64,000 nt of DNA from Nonomuraea dietziae (GTDB taxonomy: Bacteria; Actinomycetota; Actinomycetes; Streptosporangiales; Streptosporangiaceae): assembly GCF_014195505.1 (NCBI RefSeq), contig NZ_JACIBV010000001.1, positions 3,162,001-3,226,000 of the forward strand, written 5' to 3'. The position numbers and the translations under genes were made by a program. Positions 48,640 through 55,427 of this stretch are shown here, one piece after another. Positions within the stretch are counted from its first letter, which is position 1, and every line of letters begins with the position of its first letter. The notes below the pieces were generated by a model. It was not told the DNA's origin. It ran no database searches and saw only the letters and a list, made by a program, of their open reading frames with translations.

Positions 48640-48945
48640 TGTGGCCTCCGTGAAATCTCGTCGCGCCGCGCCTCGCTGGGGCACCCTTGCCGTGTCGCAC
48701 CCCGTCGCGGCGCACCCCGGCGCGGCGCGTCGTGTGGCGTCCCGTCACGCCGTGGGGTGGGGTGGGTCTCGCGTGGCTTCTCGTCGCGTGGCGTCGCGTC
48801 CCATCCTTCGTGGGGTGGGGTGGGGTGGATGGCACCCCGCCTCCCAACGTGTCACCCGTCGTCCCACCACGTCGTCTCGTGTCCCGTCGTCTCGCCCCCG
48901 TGGTCTCACACCCGTCGTCTCACACTCGTGGCGCGCGCGTCGTGG

Positions 48946-49140
48946 CATCGGTCGTGGCCCGTCCCATCGTGGCGGTCCGGGTCCGTCGTGTCGTGGCGCG
49001 TCCCATCGTGGCGGTCCGGGTCCGTCGTGTCCTGGCGCGGCCCGTCATGGTGCTTCGGGTCCGTCGTGTCGTGGCGCGGCCCGTCATGGTGCTTCGGGTC
49101 CGTCGTGTCGTGGCGCGTCGCGTCGTGGTGCTTCGGGTCG
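48946..49140. repeat. Five tandem copies of a 39-bp unit (13 codons)
   Basis: Units at 48946, 48985, 49024, 49063 and 49102, each 39 bp. The first is degenerate at its 5' end. Common core: GTCGTGTCGTGGCGCG, then a variable middle (CCATCGTGGCGGT or CCGTCATGGTGCT), then TCGGGTC or CCGGGTC. Copies come in two sub-types, 0-1 and 2-4, showing stepwise duplication. There is about one A per unit on the plus strand. No spacers, so not CRISPR. Confidence 0.9.
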
Positions 49141-49240
49141 GTTGTGTCTGTCGTGGGACAGGGGGATGTCGATCATGCAGGGCGTGTGCCTGTGCCGGCC
49201 CTGCCGGGTTGGCGTTGATAGGAGGTTGAAGGAGGTGGCG

Positions 49241-49888
49241 GTGTTGAGAGGGTTTCTGAGGCGGATGAGCCGGATTCGTGACCTGCTGGCGGGCCGCATG
49301 GACGGCGCGCTGACCGAGGCCCTCGTGGGTCAGTTGAAGGCGACCAAGGAGGGCGCCTGGCTGGCGATGGCGATGATCGGCGGCGAGGTGGGCAGGACGG
49401 GCGCGCACGAGCAGATGCGCTCCATCGAGCATCTCGGCGACACCGAGCGCGCCAGGCTGGTCGAGGAGCTCAAGGGCGCGCTGGTCACACCGATCGACAG
49501 GGAGGACCTGTTCCGGCTGTCCCGCTCGATCGACGACGTGCTCGACTCCTTGCGCGACTTCGTCAGGGAGTCGCATCTGTACAGGGTGCCGGAGCAGATC
49601 AGGTTCGCGCCGCTGCTGGATCAGGTGATCGTCGGCATCGAGGCGCTGGAGCGCGCGGTGCGCGACCTGGCGTCTCGTCCGTCCGGGGTGGTGCAGGACG
49701 CGTTGGAGGCGAAGAAGGCGGGAGGTGCGGTGCGGCGGATGTACCAGTACGAGATCTCCAGGATCTTCTCCGGAGAGCTGACCGCGGAGGCGATGAAGGA
49801 GCGGGAGCTCGTCCGCCGCCTCGAGATCGTCGGCATGGCCATCGGTCATGCCGCCGACGCCATCGCCGACGGCGCGATGAAGCGCTGA
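49241..49888 (+). CDS. DUF47 (PhoU-like) protein, partner of the PiT transporter
   Basis: A 215-residue all-helical protein of the DUF47/PhoU-like family: two antiparallel three-helix bundles with acidic/His positions (EHLGDTERARLVEELKGAL, PIDREDLFRLSRSIDDVLDS). These proteins are encoded next to PiT transporters and are thought to regulate phosphate or metal uptake. GTG 49241 is chosen because AAGGAGG (49229-49235) lies 5 nt upstream. The frame is open without a stop far into the repeat tract, so an N-terminally extended form cannot be excluded. Confidence 0.85.
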   Translation: MLRGFLRRMSRIRDLLAGRMDGALTEALVGQLKATKEGAWLAMAMIGGEVGRTGAHEQMRSIEHLGDTERARLVEELKGALVTPIDREDLFRLSRSIDDVLDSLRDFVRESHLYRVPEQIRFAPLLDQVIVGIEALERAVRDLASRPSGVVQDALEAKKAGGAVRRMYQYEISRIFSGELTAEAMKERELVRRLEIVGMAIGHAADAIADGAMKR

Positions 49889-49964
49889 ACCCGCGAACCC
49901 GCGAACCCGGGATGGTCGGGCCGCCTCAGGCGGATGTCAAGAGGGAGACGAGGCCGAGAGCAGG

Positions 49965-50849
49965 TCAGAGGTCCAGCGCCCGCGCGAGGCGTTCGAGCTG
50001 GGACATCCCGTCGGCCAGGTCGGCCCCGCCGACCGTCAGCGGCTGGATGGCCACCTGGTCGGCGCCAGCGTCGAGATGGGCGCGCACCCGCGCGACGACC
50101 GCCTCCTCGTCTCCCCAGCCCACGATGGCGTCGGCCAGCCGGTCGCTGCCGCCGTCGGCCAGGTCGTCGTCGGTGTAGCCGAGGTGGCGCAGGTTGTTCA
50201 CGTAGTTGGGCAGCGTGAGGTAGTAGGACATGTGCTCGCGCGCGATCGCACGGGCCTTCGCGGGGTCGCGTTCGAGGACCACCCCCACCTCGGGCACCAG
50301 AAACCGATCGCGCCCGAGGATCTCGCGGGCCATGACGGTGTGCTCGGCGGGGACGAGGTAGGAGTGGGCGCCATCGGCCCTGTCGCGCGAGAGCTCCAGC
50401 ATCTTGGGGCGCAGCGCCGCCAGCAGCAGGGGCGCGTCGCCGCCCTTGATGACGCTGTCGGCCGCCTGGTTCATGCCGTCGAGGTAGGCGCGCATGGCGG
50501 TGAGCGGCTTGCCGTACTCGTGGCCGCGCCAGGAGACGAGCGAGCCATGGCTGACGCCGACGCCCAGCAGGAACCTCCCGGGGTGGGCTTCACCGAGTGT
50601 GGAGCGCCCTGCCGCCATCGCGGTGGCGTCGCGGGCCCAGATGTTGGCGATGCCGGTGCCGATCTTGATCTTGCTGGTCGCCGCGAGCAGCATCGCAGCG
50701 GCGGCGAACGGCTCCCTGCTGCCAGGGCCCTCGTTGAGCCACAGGGTCGCATAGCCGAGCTCGTCCAGCCTGGCGGCGGCTTCGCGCGCGAGGGGCGCGG
50801 GCGCCCTGCTGAACGAGGGGTGCCAGACACCGATTCGACCGTTGTCCAT
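49965..50849 (-). CDS. LLM-class F420-dependent oxidoreductase
   Basis: A 294-residue luciferase-like monooxygenase-fold enzyme. RIGVWHPSFSRAPAPLAREA at the start, ELGYATLWLNEGP, TGIANIWARDATAMAAG and LGEAHPGRFLLGVGVSHG are typical of the actinobacterial F420 subfamily (TIGR03620-like). It would transfer hydride with coenzyme F420; the substrate is unknown. It is divergent from an ArsR-type regulator with two shared operators, so its expression is probably controlled by that protein. Confidence 0.9.
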   Translation of the reverse strand: MDNGRIGVWHPSFSRAPAPLAREAAARLDELGYATLWLNEGPGSREPFAAAAMLLAATSKIKIGTGIANIWARDATAMAAGRSTLGEAHPGRFLLGVGVSHGSLVSWRGHEYGKPLTAMRAYLDGMNQAADSVIKGGDAPLLLAALRPKMLELSRDRADGAHSYLVPAEHTVMAREILGRDRFLVPEVGVVLERDPAKARAIAREHMSYYLTLPNYVNNLRHLGYTDDDLADGGSDRLADAIVGWGDEEAVVARVRAHLDAGADQVAIQPLTVGGADLADGMSQLERLARALDL

Positions 50850-50874
50850 CGCTCTCGAGACCCCTCAGGTAGAC

Positions 50875-50894
50875 TGTTCGATTGAGATGGAACA
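50875..50894. promoter_or_regulatory. Operator copy 1 (TGTTCGA-N6-TGGAACA)
   Basis: A 7-6-7 dyad with one mismatch between arms. It lies in the divergent region 26 bp from the LLM oxidoreductase start, so it can control that promoter. It has the same architecture as copy 2, with centres 29 bp apart. Confidence 0.65.
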
Positions 50895-50903
50895 CTACAG
50901 TAA

Positions 50904-50923
50904 TGTTCGAGCGTCGTCGAACA
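50904..50923. promoter_or_regulatory. Operator copy 2 (TGTTCGA-N6-TCGAACA, perfect)
   Basis: A perfect 7-bp inverted repeat with a 6-bp spacer, 29 bp before the ArsR-type ATG chosen here. TACAGT at 50896-50901, between the two dyads, could be the -10 element of the regulator gene. Two matching sites in one divergon strongly suggest the binding site of the adjacent regulator. Confidence 0.75.
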
Positions 50924-50952
50924 GAACGCGCGGACTGACCCACGGCTCCCCC

Positions 50953-51234
50953 ATGGAGGCCTCCCTCCAGGCCGCGCTCGAGGCGCTGTCCGACCCGATC
51001 AGGCGGCGCATCGTGCGCGAGCTCGCCCAGGTGCCCGACTGGTCACGGCCGTGCGGCACGTTCAACGACCTGCCCGTGGCCAAGTCCACACTCAGCCACC
51101 ACTTCTCGGTGCTGCGCAACGTGGGCCTGCTGGAGCAGCGCGACGAGGGCGCCCGCCGCCTCAACCGGCTGCGCAAGCCGGAGTTCGACGAGCGCTTCCC
51201 CGGCCTGCTCGACCTCGTCCTGTCCGAACCCTGA
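50953..51234 (+). CDS. ArsR-family winged-helix transcriptional regulator
   Basis: A 93-residue regulator: MEASLQAALEALSDPIRRRI, then DLPVAKSTLSHHFSVLRNVGLLEQR (recognition helix and wing), the standard ArsR/SmtB core. No CxC metal site of the ArsR type is seen in the recognition helix; a single Cys lies in SRPCGTF, so the signal may be organic or redox. Starts at 50887 or 50842 are in frame but would put the operators inside the gene, so ATG 50953 is preferred. It likely represses the divergent LLM oxidoreductase. Confidence 0.88.
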   Translation: MEASLQAALEALSDPIRRRIVRELAQVPDWSRPCGTFNDLPVAKSTLSHHFSVLRNVGLLEQRDEGARRLNRLRKPEFDERFPGLLDLVLSEP

Positions 51235-51245
51235 CCGACCTCATA

Positions 51246-51338
51246 CCGTACGGCCCCACCCGGGGGGCGCCACATTCCGTACGGCCCCGCCCGGGGGCGC
51301 CACGCATCCATACGGCCCCGCCCGGGGGCGCCACGTTC
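51246..51338. repeat. Three tandem copies of a 31-bp GC-rich unit after arsR
   Basis: Units at 51246, 51277 and 51308, consensus CCGTACGGCCCCGCCCGGGG continuing GCGCCACG. Each contains complementary GCCCC and GGGGGC, so the array can form repeated hairpins and may be the arsR terminator. Confidence 0.8.
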
Positions 51339-51419
51339 GCGACGGAGGCGAAGTCCTGCTGGAGTAGCGTGACGGACGGACGATCACCGGTGACCACGGT
51401 GGCCTGTGGGGATGCCTGC

Positions 51420-51600
51420 CGTAACAGAAGGCCACGCAGAGCGGAAGCCCACGCAGAGCGGAAGGCCGGGCAGAGCGGAAGGCCAGGCAAGGCAGGAAGC
51501 AAACCAGGGCGTCGAGGCAGGGCAGGAAGCAAGGCAGGGCGTTCGAGGCAAAGGTGGAATGCCGGGCAGGGCGAGAAGCTCGGCGGCAGCGGGAAAGGGT
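51420..51600. repeat. Purine-rich degenerate repeats between the 31-bp array and the NUDIX gene
   Basis: GCAGAGCGGAAG recurs three times at about 51436-51482, then GCAGGAAGCAA occurs twice at about a 30-bp interval (about 51500 and 51530), each followed by CAGGGCGT and TCGAGGCA. Pyrimidines are scarce on the plus strand. I see no gene; the open frames lack folded-protein character. Confidence 0.55.
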
Positions 51601-51607
51601 GGCGGGT

Positions 51608-52048
51608 GTGAGCGAGGCGCGGCCGGCGGCGCGGGTGGTGTGTCTGGATCGCGACGAGCGGGTGCTGCTGATGCACTGGCTCGACAAGGTCAGCCGCCAG
51701 GACATCTGGGAGCCGCCCGGTGGCGGGCTCGACGCGGGTGAGACCCCGCTGGAGGCGGCCAGACGCGAGCTGACCGAGGAGACCGGCCTGCCGGGTGACG
51801 CCGTCCAGGACAGGTGGGTCGCGGTCGATCGGGACTTCACCTGGCTCGGCGTGCACTACGTGAAGGTCGAGCCGTTCTACGTGGCCCGCTTCGACGAGGC
51901 GTGTCCCGCGGTGGATCCCGGCGAGCTCACGGAGGAGGAGAGCGAGGCCTTCCTCGGCTACGGCTGGTTCGGCGCCGAGGAGCTTGGCTCGCTGCCGGGC
52001 CGTCTCGACCCGCCGGAGCTGCCCGAGGTGATCAGGAAACTGCGCTAG
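51608..52048 (+). CDS. NUDIX hydrolase
   Basis: A 146-residue NUDIX enzyme. The full box GGLDAGETPLEAARRELTEE-TGL (G-x5-E-x7-REL-x-EE-x-TG) lies at about residues 41-63 and binds the catalytic metal. PPGGG before it and WFGAEELGSLPG near the C-terminus are usual. It hydrolyses a nucleoside-diphosphate-linked compound; the substrate is not predictable. GTG 51608 is the best start. The 3' end overlaps the convergent hypothetical gene by 17 bp. Confidence 0.9.
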   Translation: MSEARPAARVVCLDRDERVLLMHWLDKVSRQDIWEPPGGGLDAGETPLEAARRELTEETGLPGDAVQDRWVAVDRDFTWLGVHYVKVEPFYVARFDEACPAVDPGELTEEESEAFLGYGWFGAEELGSLPGRLDPPELPEVIRKLR

Positions 52049-52328
52049 CGACGTAGGCCGCGGCCTCGTCGGCGTCGTGGAAGTCGGCCGTGCGGCCGTC
52101 CTCGCGCTCGACGTGGAAGCCGTCCTCGACGCTGATCCGCATCGAGCCCGCCATGAGCACCGGGCCCCGGTGTTCGGGCGGGTCGTACCTGTTCTGGAGG
52201 AGGGTCAGGCGCAGATGCCTGACGAGAAGGGCACGGATGCCCGATGCGGCGAGCCGTTCCTGAACCCATTCCAACTGTTCGATCTGCTCTTCTTCCACCC
52301 GTTGGGTGTAGACGGCGCCCATTCGCAC
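52032..52328 (-). CDS. Hypothetical 98-residue protein
   Basis: A small soluble protein: RVEEEQIEQLEWVQERLAAS (amphipathic helix), RHLRLTLLQNRYD, then a beta-rich RISVEDGFHVEREDGRTADF. The family is not recognised. GTG 52328 has AAGGA 6 nt upstream; ATG 52322 with GAGG is equally plausible. It converges with and overlaps the NUDIX gene. Confidence 0.65.
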   Translation of the reverse strand: MRMGAVYTQRVEEEQIEQLEWVQERLAASGIRALLVRHLRLTLLQNRYDPPEHRGPVLMAGSMRISVEDGFHVEREDGRTADFHDADEAAAYVASAVS

Positions 52329-52474
52329 CTCACGTCCTTAGATCGGCGAGAATTCCCCTGTCGTGACCCCAGTCTGCATTCAAGTGACTACTCTAGGTAC
52401 GGATCCGGGTCTCACACATGGACTGTGAGAGACCCGGTCGCATTTGTAGAACCCGTGTAGAACCGGAGCCCCCG

Positions 52475-53293
52475 ATGCCTGCTGCACGTGAGCTCGATCC
52501 CAGCTCCAGTCCGCTGGCCTTCTTCGGAGCGGAGCTGAGGGAGTACCGCACCCGTGCGGGCCTGTCCCAGGAGCAGCTGGCCGAGAGGCTGAGCTACTCC
52601 CTCTCGCTGGTGTGCGCGATCGAACTGGCCAGGCGCACCCCCTCGCGCGACTTCGCCGAGCGGGCCGACCAGGTGCTCGGGACCGGCGGTTCGCTGGTCC
52701 GGTTGTGGCCTCTGGTACGGCAGGCGGCCTACCCCGCCTGGTTCCGCCCGTGGTTGGAGATCGAGCAGACGGCGCGCACACTCCAGACGTGGCAGCCGTT
52801 GCTGGTTCCCGGCCTCCTGCAGACCGAGGACTACGCCCGCGAGGTCTTCCGAAGGGAGCCGGCGGCGACGGCGGAGCAGGCGGAGGAGGCGGTGTCGGCT
52901 CGCATGACCAGGCAGTCCATCCTGCATCGTCGTGACCCCCCGATGTACTGGGTGGTGCTCGACGAATGGGTGATCCGCAGGCAGGTCGGCTCGGCCGCGA
53001 CCATGCGCGGGCAGGTGCGCGCGCTGTTGGAGGCGTCCGAGCTGCCCAACGTCACCGTTCAGGTCGTCCCCGCGGACGCCCAGGCGGTGCCGGGGCTGAC
53101 CGGCGCCTTCGTCATCGCGAAGGTGCAGGGTGAGCCGGATCTCGTCTATCTGGAATCGGCGGGGGCGGGATATGTCACCGATCGCCCCTCCGACGTCGAA
53201 TCCATTGTCCGACGATATGACGTGATCAGGTCACTCGCCTTACCGGTTCACTCAAGTCTAAATTTGCTGTCGAAAGTGGAGGAGAGCATATGA
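52475..53293 (+). CDS. XRE-family regulator with DUF5753 domain
   Basis: A 272-residue protein: an N-terminal XRE helix-turn-helix (LREYRTRAGLSQEQLAERLSYSLSLVCAIE, about residues 22-51) and a C-terminal DUF5753 ligand-binding-like domain (VPGLLQTEDYAREVF, VLDEWVIRRQVG, AVPGLTGAFVIAKVQG). These occur in dozens of copies per actinomycete genome, almost always beside a DUF397 gene as here, and some affect development or antibiotic production (WhiJ/BldB-type circuits). ATG 52475 is preferred. ATGA overlap with the DUF397 gene. Confidence 0.93.
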   Translation: MPAARELDPSSSPLAFFGAELREYRTRAGLSQEQLAERLSYSLSLVCAIELARRTPSRDFAERADQVLGTGGSLVRLWPLVRQAAYPAWFRPWLEIEQTARTLQTWQPLLVPGLLQTEDYAREVFRREPAATAEQAEEAVSARMTRQSILHRRDPPMYWVVLDEWVIRRQVGSAATMRGQVRALLEASELPNVTVQVVPADAQAVPGLTGAFVIAKVQGEPDLVYLESAGAGYVTDRPSDVESIVRRYDVIRSLALPVHSSLNLLSKVEESI

Positions 53294-53526
53294 ACGACCT
53301 CACCTGGCACAAGGCGCGTCGTAGTGGTGGCAATGGCGGAGACTGCGTTGAAGTAGCCGTCCTCGACGCGCCCGGGGACACCGCCGCTCACAAGTCCGAG
53401 CAGGACAGGCTCTTCGTCCTGCGCGATTCCAAGGACCCTGACGGGCCCAGGCTGTTCTTCACCGAAGCCGAGTGGGAGGCCTTCCGCCTCGGCATGAAGG
53501 ACGGCGAATTCGACGATCTGGTCTGA
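53290..53526 (+). CDS. DUF397 small protein
   Basis: A 78-residue acidic protein with TWHKARRSGGNGGDCVEVAVLDAPG and VLRDSKDPDGPRLFFTEAEW, the DUF397 hallmark (W-x-K-S..GN..CVEVA, VRDSKDP). It overlaps the XRE gene by 4 bp. DUF397 proteins act as partners or antagonists of their cognate XRE regulators, in a module that resembles but is not proven to be toxin-antitoxin. Confidence 0.93.
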   Translation: MNDLTWHKARRSGGNGGDCVEVAVLDAPGDTAAHKSEQDRLFVLRDSKDPDGPRLFFTEAEWEAFRLGMKDGEFDDLV

Positions 53527-53571
53527 TCGCCGATCCGGGCGCGCGTTGGCGCGGCGCGCGCCCGGCCTCCG

Positions 53572-54348
53572 TCAGGCTCCCGTCTCCGCGAGGGCTCTGG
53601 TCATCAGGCCGCGCAGCAGTGGTCCTCCGACCCGTTCGTGCTCGGCCTCCACCGGCAGGCCTTCGGCCACCCTCGCGTGGTAGATCTCGCGTTGCCGTTC
53701 GTCGGTGTAGAGCTGCGCGGTCATGCCCACGACGACGGTGACCCCGACGCCGCCGCGCGGGATGACCACGACGGCGTGCGTGCGCAGCCAGCTCTCGTCG
53801 GCACCGCCGTACCAGCCGCACTTGATCGCCGCCTCGGGCACCCTGAGCACGTCGCGCACGCCGAAGGCCTGGTCGGCCGGCACCTCGCGCATCCAGGAGA
53901 GCACGTCGGAGGCCACCGGGTCGCCCGCCAGCGCGGACTGGGACAGGGCCGCGTAGGCGTCGGCCACCTCGGCGGCGGCCACCTCCACCGAGCCGAAGCG
54001 CGAGGGGTCGCCGTTGGCGGGGCGCCAGCTGACGCCGCAGCGACGGCGGAGCTCGGCCAGGATCACCCGCGGCCCGACCGCCATCCACAGCGCCCGTGTG
54101 TCGCTGTTGGAGGAGGTGATCACGGCGGGTTCGGCGTGGCGGCGCCAGAAGCCCTGGTCGGGGACGTGCGCCGCGGCGGCCCAGCAGTAGAGCGGTTTGA
54201 GCAGCGAGGCGCAGCGCAGCCGGTCGAGGCCGTGGACCACGCTGACGGCCCGAGGTGGTGGCCCGCTCGCGCCACGGGTGATGGCGGCGGCCTGTGCGCT
54301 GCCTCCTTGACGGAGGTCGCGCAGCGACTCGGCGAAGCTCGTGCCCAT
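53572..54348 (-). CDS. Serine hydrolase, class A beta-lactamase-like fold (cytosolic or unconventional)
   Basis: A 258-residue protein with the penicillin-binding fold pattern: SLLKPLYCW (S-x-x-K, about residues 49-57), SSNSDT (SDN-like, Asp shifted) and KCGWYGG (KTG replaced by KCG). There is no signal peptide, unlike true beta-lactamases. The altered SDN and KTG motifs make beta-lactam hydrolysis doubtful; it may act on another ester or amide, or be inactive. It converges with the DUF397 gene. Confidence 0.65.
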   Translation of the reverse strand: MGTSFAESLRDLRQGGSAQAAAITRGASGPPPRAVSVVHGLDRLRCASLLKPLYCWAAAAHVPDQGFWRRHAEPAVITSSNSDTRALWMAVGPRVILAELRRRCGVSWRPANGDPSRFGSVEVAAAEVADAYAALSQSALAGDPVASDVLSWMREVPADQAFGVRDVLRVPEAAIKCGWYGGADESWLRTHAVVVIPRGGVGVTVVVGMTAQLYTDERQREIYHARVAEGLPVEAEHERVGGPLLRGLMTRALAETGA

Positions 54349-54419
54349 CGGCCGATGCTATACCTGCCGATCAGTCGAGGGCTCTGTCTCCAGGGCCGTC
54401 GTAGTGGTCGGGCCCCTGC

Positions 54420-54581
54420 ATGGACAGATCGAGCGGCTGCACCATCGGCGAGCTGGACGAGGCGCGCCAGCTCTTCTCGCGGGTCATCTCCTCGATGGAG
54501 TGCGCGCACAGCGACAGCGATCCGCACACGATGGACAGCGCCTTCGGCGGTGCCGTGCAGACGGCCGATGCCCAACCCTGA
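54420..54581 (+). CDS. Possible 53-residue protein or gene fragment
   Basis: A short frame from ATG 54420 with strongly GC-biased third positions. It reads SGCTIGELDEARQLFSRVIS, then ECAHSDSDPHTMDSAFGGAV, and ends in TGA at 54579-54581. No family is recognised and there is no clear ribosome site. It may be a relic that belongs with the decayed coding segments at 54750-54970. Confidence 0.35.
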   Translation: MDRSSGCTIGELDEARQLFSRVISSMECAHSDSDPHTMDSAFGGAVQTADAQP

Positions 54582-54668
54582 GGCGATCGTCGCCGACCGG
54601 GAGTCGAAGGTTCTCGCGTGAGCTGGGGACAAGAAACGTTCGCCTCAGTGGTAGCCCTGCCCGCCTCA

Positions 54669-54726
54669 GGTGGAGAATCCTCCTCCGGTCAGAGCGGTGG
54701 AAAATTCTCCACCCGGAGATTTCTCC
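54669..54726. promoter_or_regulatory. Cluster of three related small dyads
   Basis: Three copies of nGGAnAnTnCTCC: TGGAGAATCCTCC (54671), TGGAAAATTCTCC (54698) and CGGAGATTTCTCC (54714). GGTGGAGAAT (54669-54678) also pairs perfectly with ATTCTCCACC (54704-54713). Spacings are 27 and 16 bp. It could be a multi-site operator or a hairpin; no regulator is identified. Confidence 0.4.
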
Positions 54727-54749
54727 CGTAGTGGGGTCCGGCGCCGCTG

Positions 54750-54970
54750 GTGCTGCCCGCGCTCCACCGGGTGCACGACACCTCCGCGCTGCGCGGCGGC
54801 TGCGGACCTGCCCACATCGTCGAGGTCATCGAGAACCCGGTGGACCTGCGGGCCATCGGCGGGTCGTCGCCGACCTGCCCTCGCGGGCGGCGGTCTCACT
54901 CGCGCCCGGCTCCGAGGCCGGCTTCACCGTCGACCCCGACCTCGTGCGGGTCTTCCCTCAGAACCCGTAG
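54750..54970 (+). pseudogene. Decayed coding segment with a frameshift
   Basis: Two pieces in different plus frames with coding-like codon bias. The first (54750 to about 54865) reads LPALHRVHDTSALRGGCG and HIVEVIENPVDLRAIGG. The second (about 54870-54970) reads VVADLPSRAAVSLAPG, then FTVDPDLVRVFPQNP and TAG. The second resembles the C-terminal beta domain (TOBE-like) of some ABC ATPases, a weak guess. A frameshift near 54866 links them, so this looks like a relic. Confidence 0.35.
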
Positions 54971-55410
54971 CGCGACCACACCAGCGCGATGCCCGCCACG
55001 GGCAGCGCCAGGACGACGAGCCAGCCGAGCACCCGCCAGCGGGCGGCCAGCCCCGGCGCCGACAGCACGGCGCCGGCCGTGCCCGCCACGGTGAACGCCA
55101 GACCCGCGCGCACGACCTCCATCACCTGGGAGGGCGAGGCCGGCACTGCCTCGCCGAACCCTCTGATCGCCAGCAGCACGGCCGCCGCCGCCAGGGCCAC
55201 GCGACGGGCGGCGCCGACCTCGACCCGCCTGAGCAGGGGCACGGCCGCCGCCAGCGTCACCACCGTCACCACCAGGTAGGCGCCGAGCGTGGGGTAGAGG
55301 CAGGGCCAGTCACCGCAGCGGGCGGCCGTCCTGGTGGCGTTGATCGCCACCCACCACAGCGCTCCCAGGCTCGCGTAGATGGCCGCCACCCGCCCGATCG
55401 TCGCCCACAT
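54958..55410 (-). CDS. Small four-helix membrane protein of the peptide-TPR operon
   Basis: A 150-residue hydrophobic protein with about four transmembrane helices: VAAIYASLGALWWVAINAT, LGAYLVVTVVTLAAAVPLL, VALAAAAVLLAIRGFGEAV and WLVVLALPVAGIALVWSR, with a further weakly hydrophobic segment. Two Cys (RCGDWPC) lie between helices 1 and 2 on the likely outer face. It is encoded 17 bp downstream of the TPR gene on the same strand, so the three genes form one operon. Function unknown; a receptor, immunity protein or exporter for the small peptide is conceivable. Confidence 0.75.
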   Translation of the reverse strand: MWATIGRVAAIYASLGALWWVAINATRTAARCGDWPCLYPTLGAYLVVTVVTLAAAVPLLRRVEVGAARRVALAAAAVLLAIRGFGEAVPASPSQVMEVVRAGLAFTVAGTAGAVLSAPGLAARWRVLGWLVVLALPVAGIALVWSRYGF

Positions 55411-55427
55411 ACCGCCATTGTGCGCGA

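Larger units (their letters stand above)
48320..49240. other. A-depleted, repeat-rich region between pit and DUF47
   Basis: About 920 bp without a convincing gene. From about 48485 to 49160 the plus strand is made almost entirely of C, G and T, built from words such as CGTCGTGG, CCCGTC and GGTGGGGTGG. Because stop codons need A, all three plus frames stay open together over about 48687-49218, which argues against ordinary coding. A G-rich run lies at 48812-48828 (GGGGTGGGGTGGGGTGG). One plus frame runs in frame into DUF47. Two kinds of tandem repeat are listed separately. Confidence 0.75.

Noticed and set aside
48946-49140. CRISPR array
   Set aside because: The 39-bp units abut one another without spacers, the copies drift, and no cas gene is near.
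48687-49229. A collagen-like or Arg/Val-repeat protein encoded by the tandem tract
   Set aside because: All three plus frames are open at once because A is nearly absent, so openness is no evidence of coding. No ribosome site or codon bias favours one frame.
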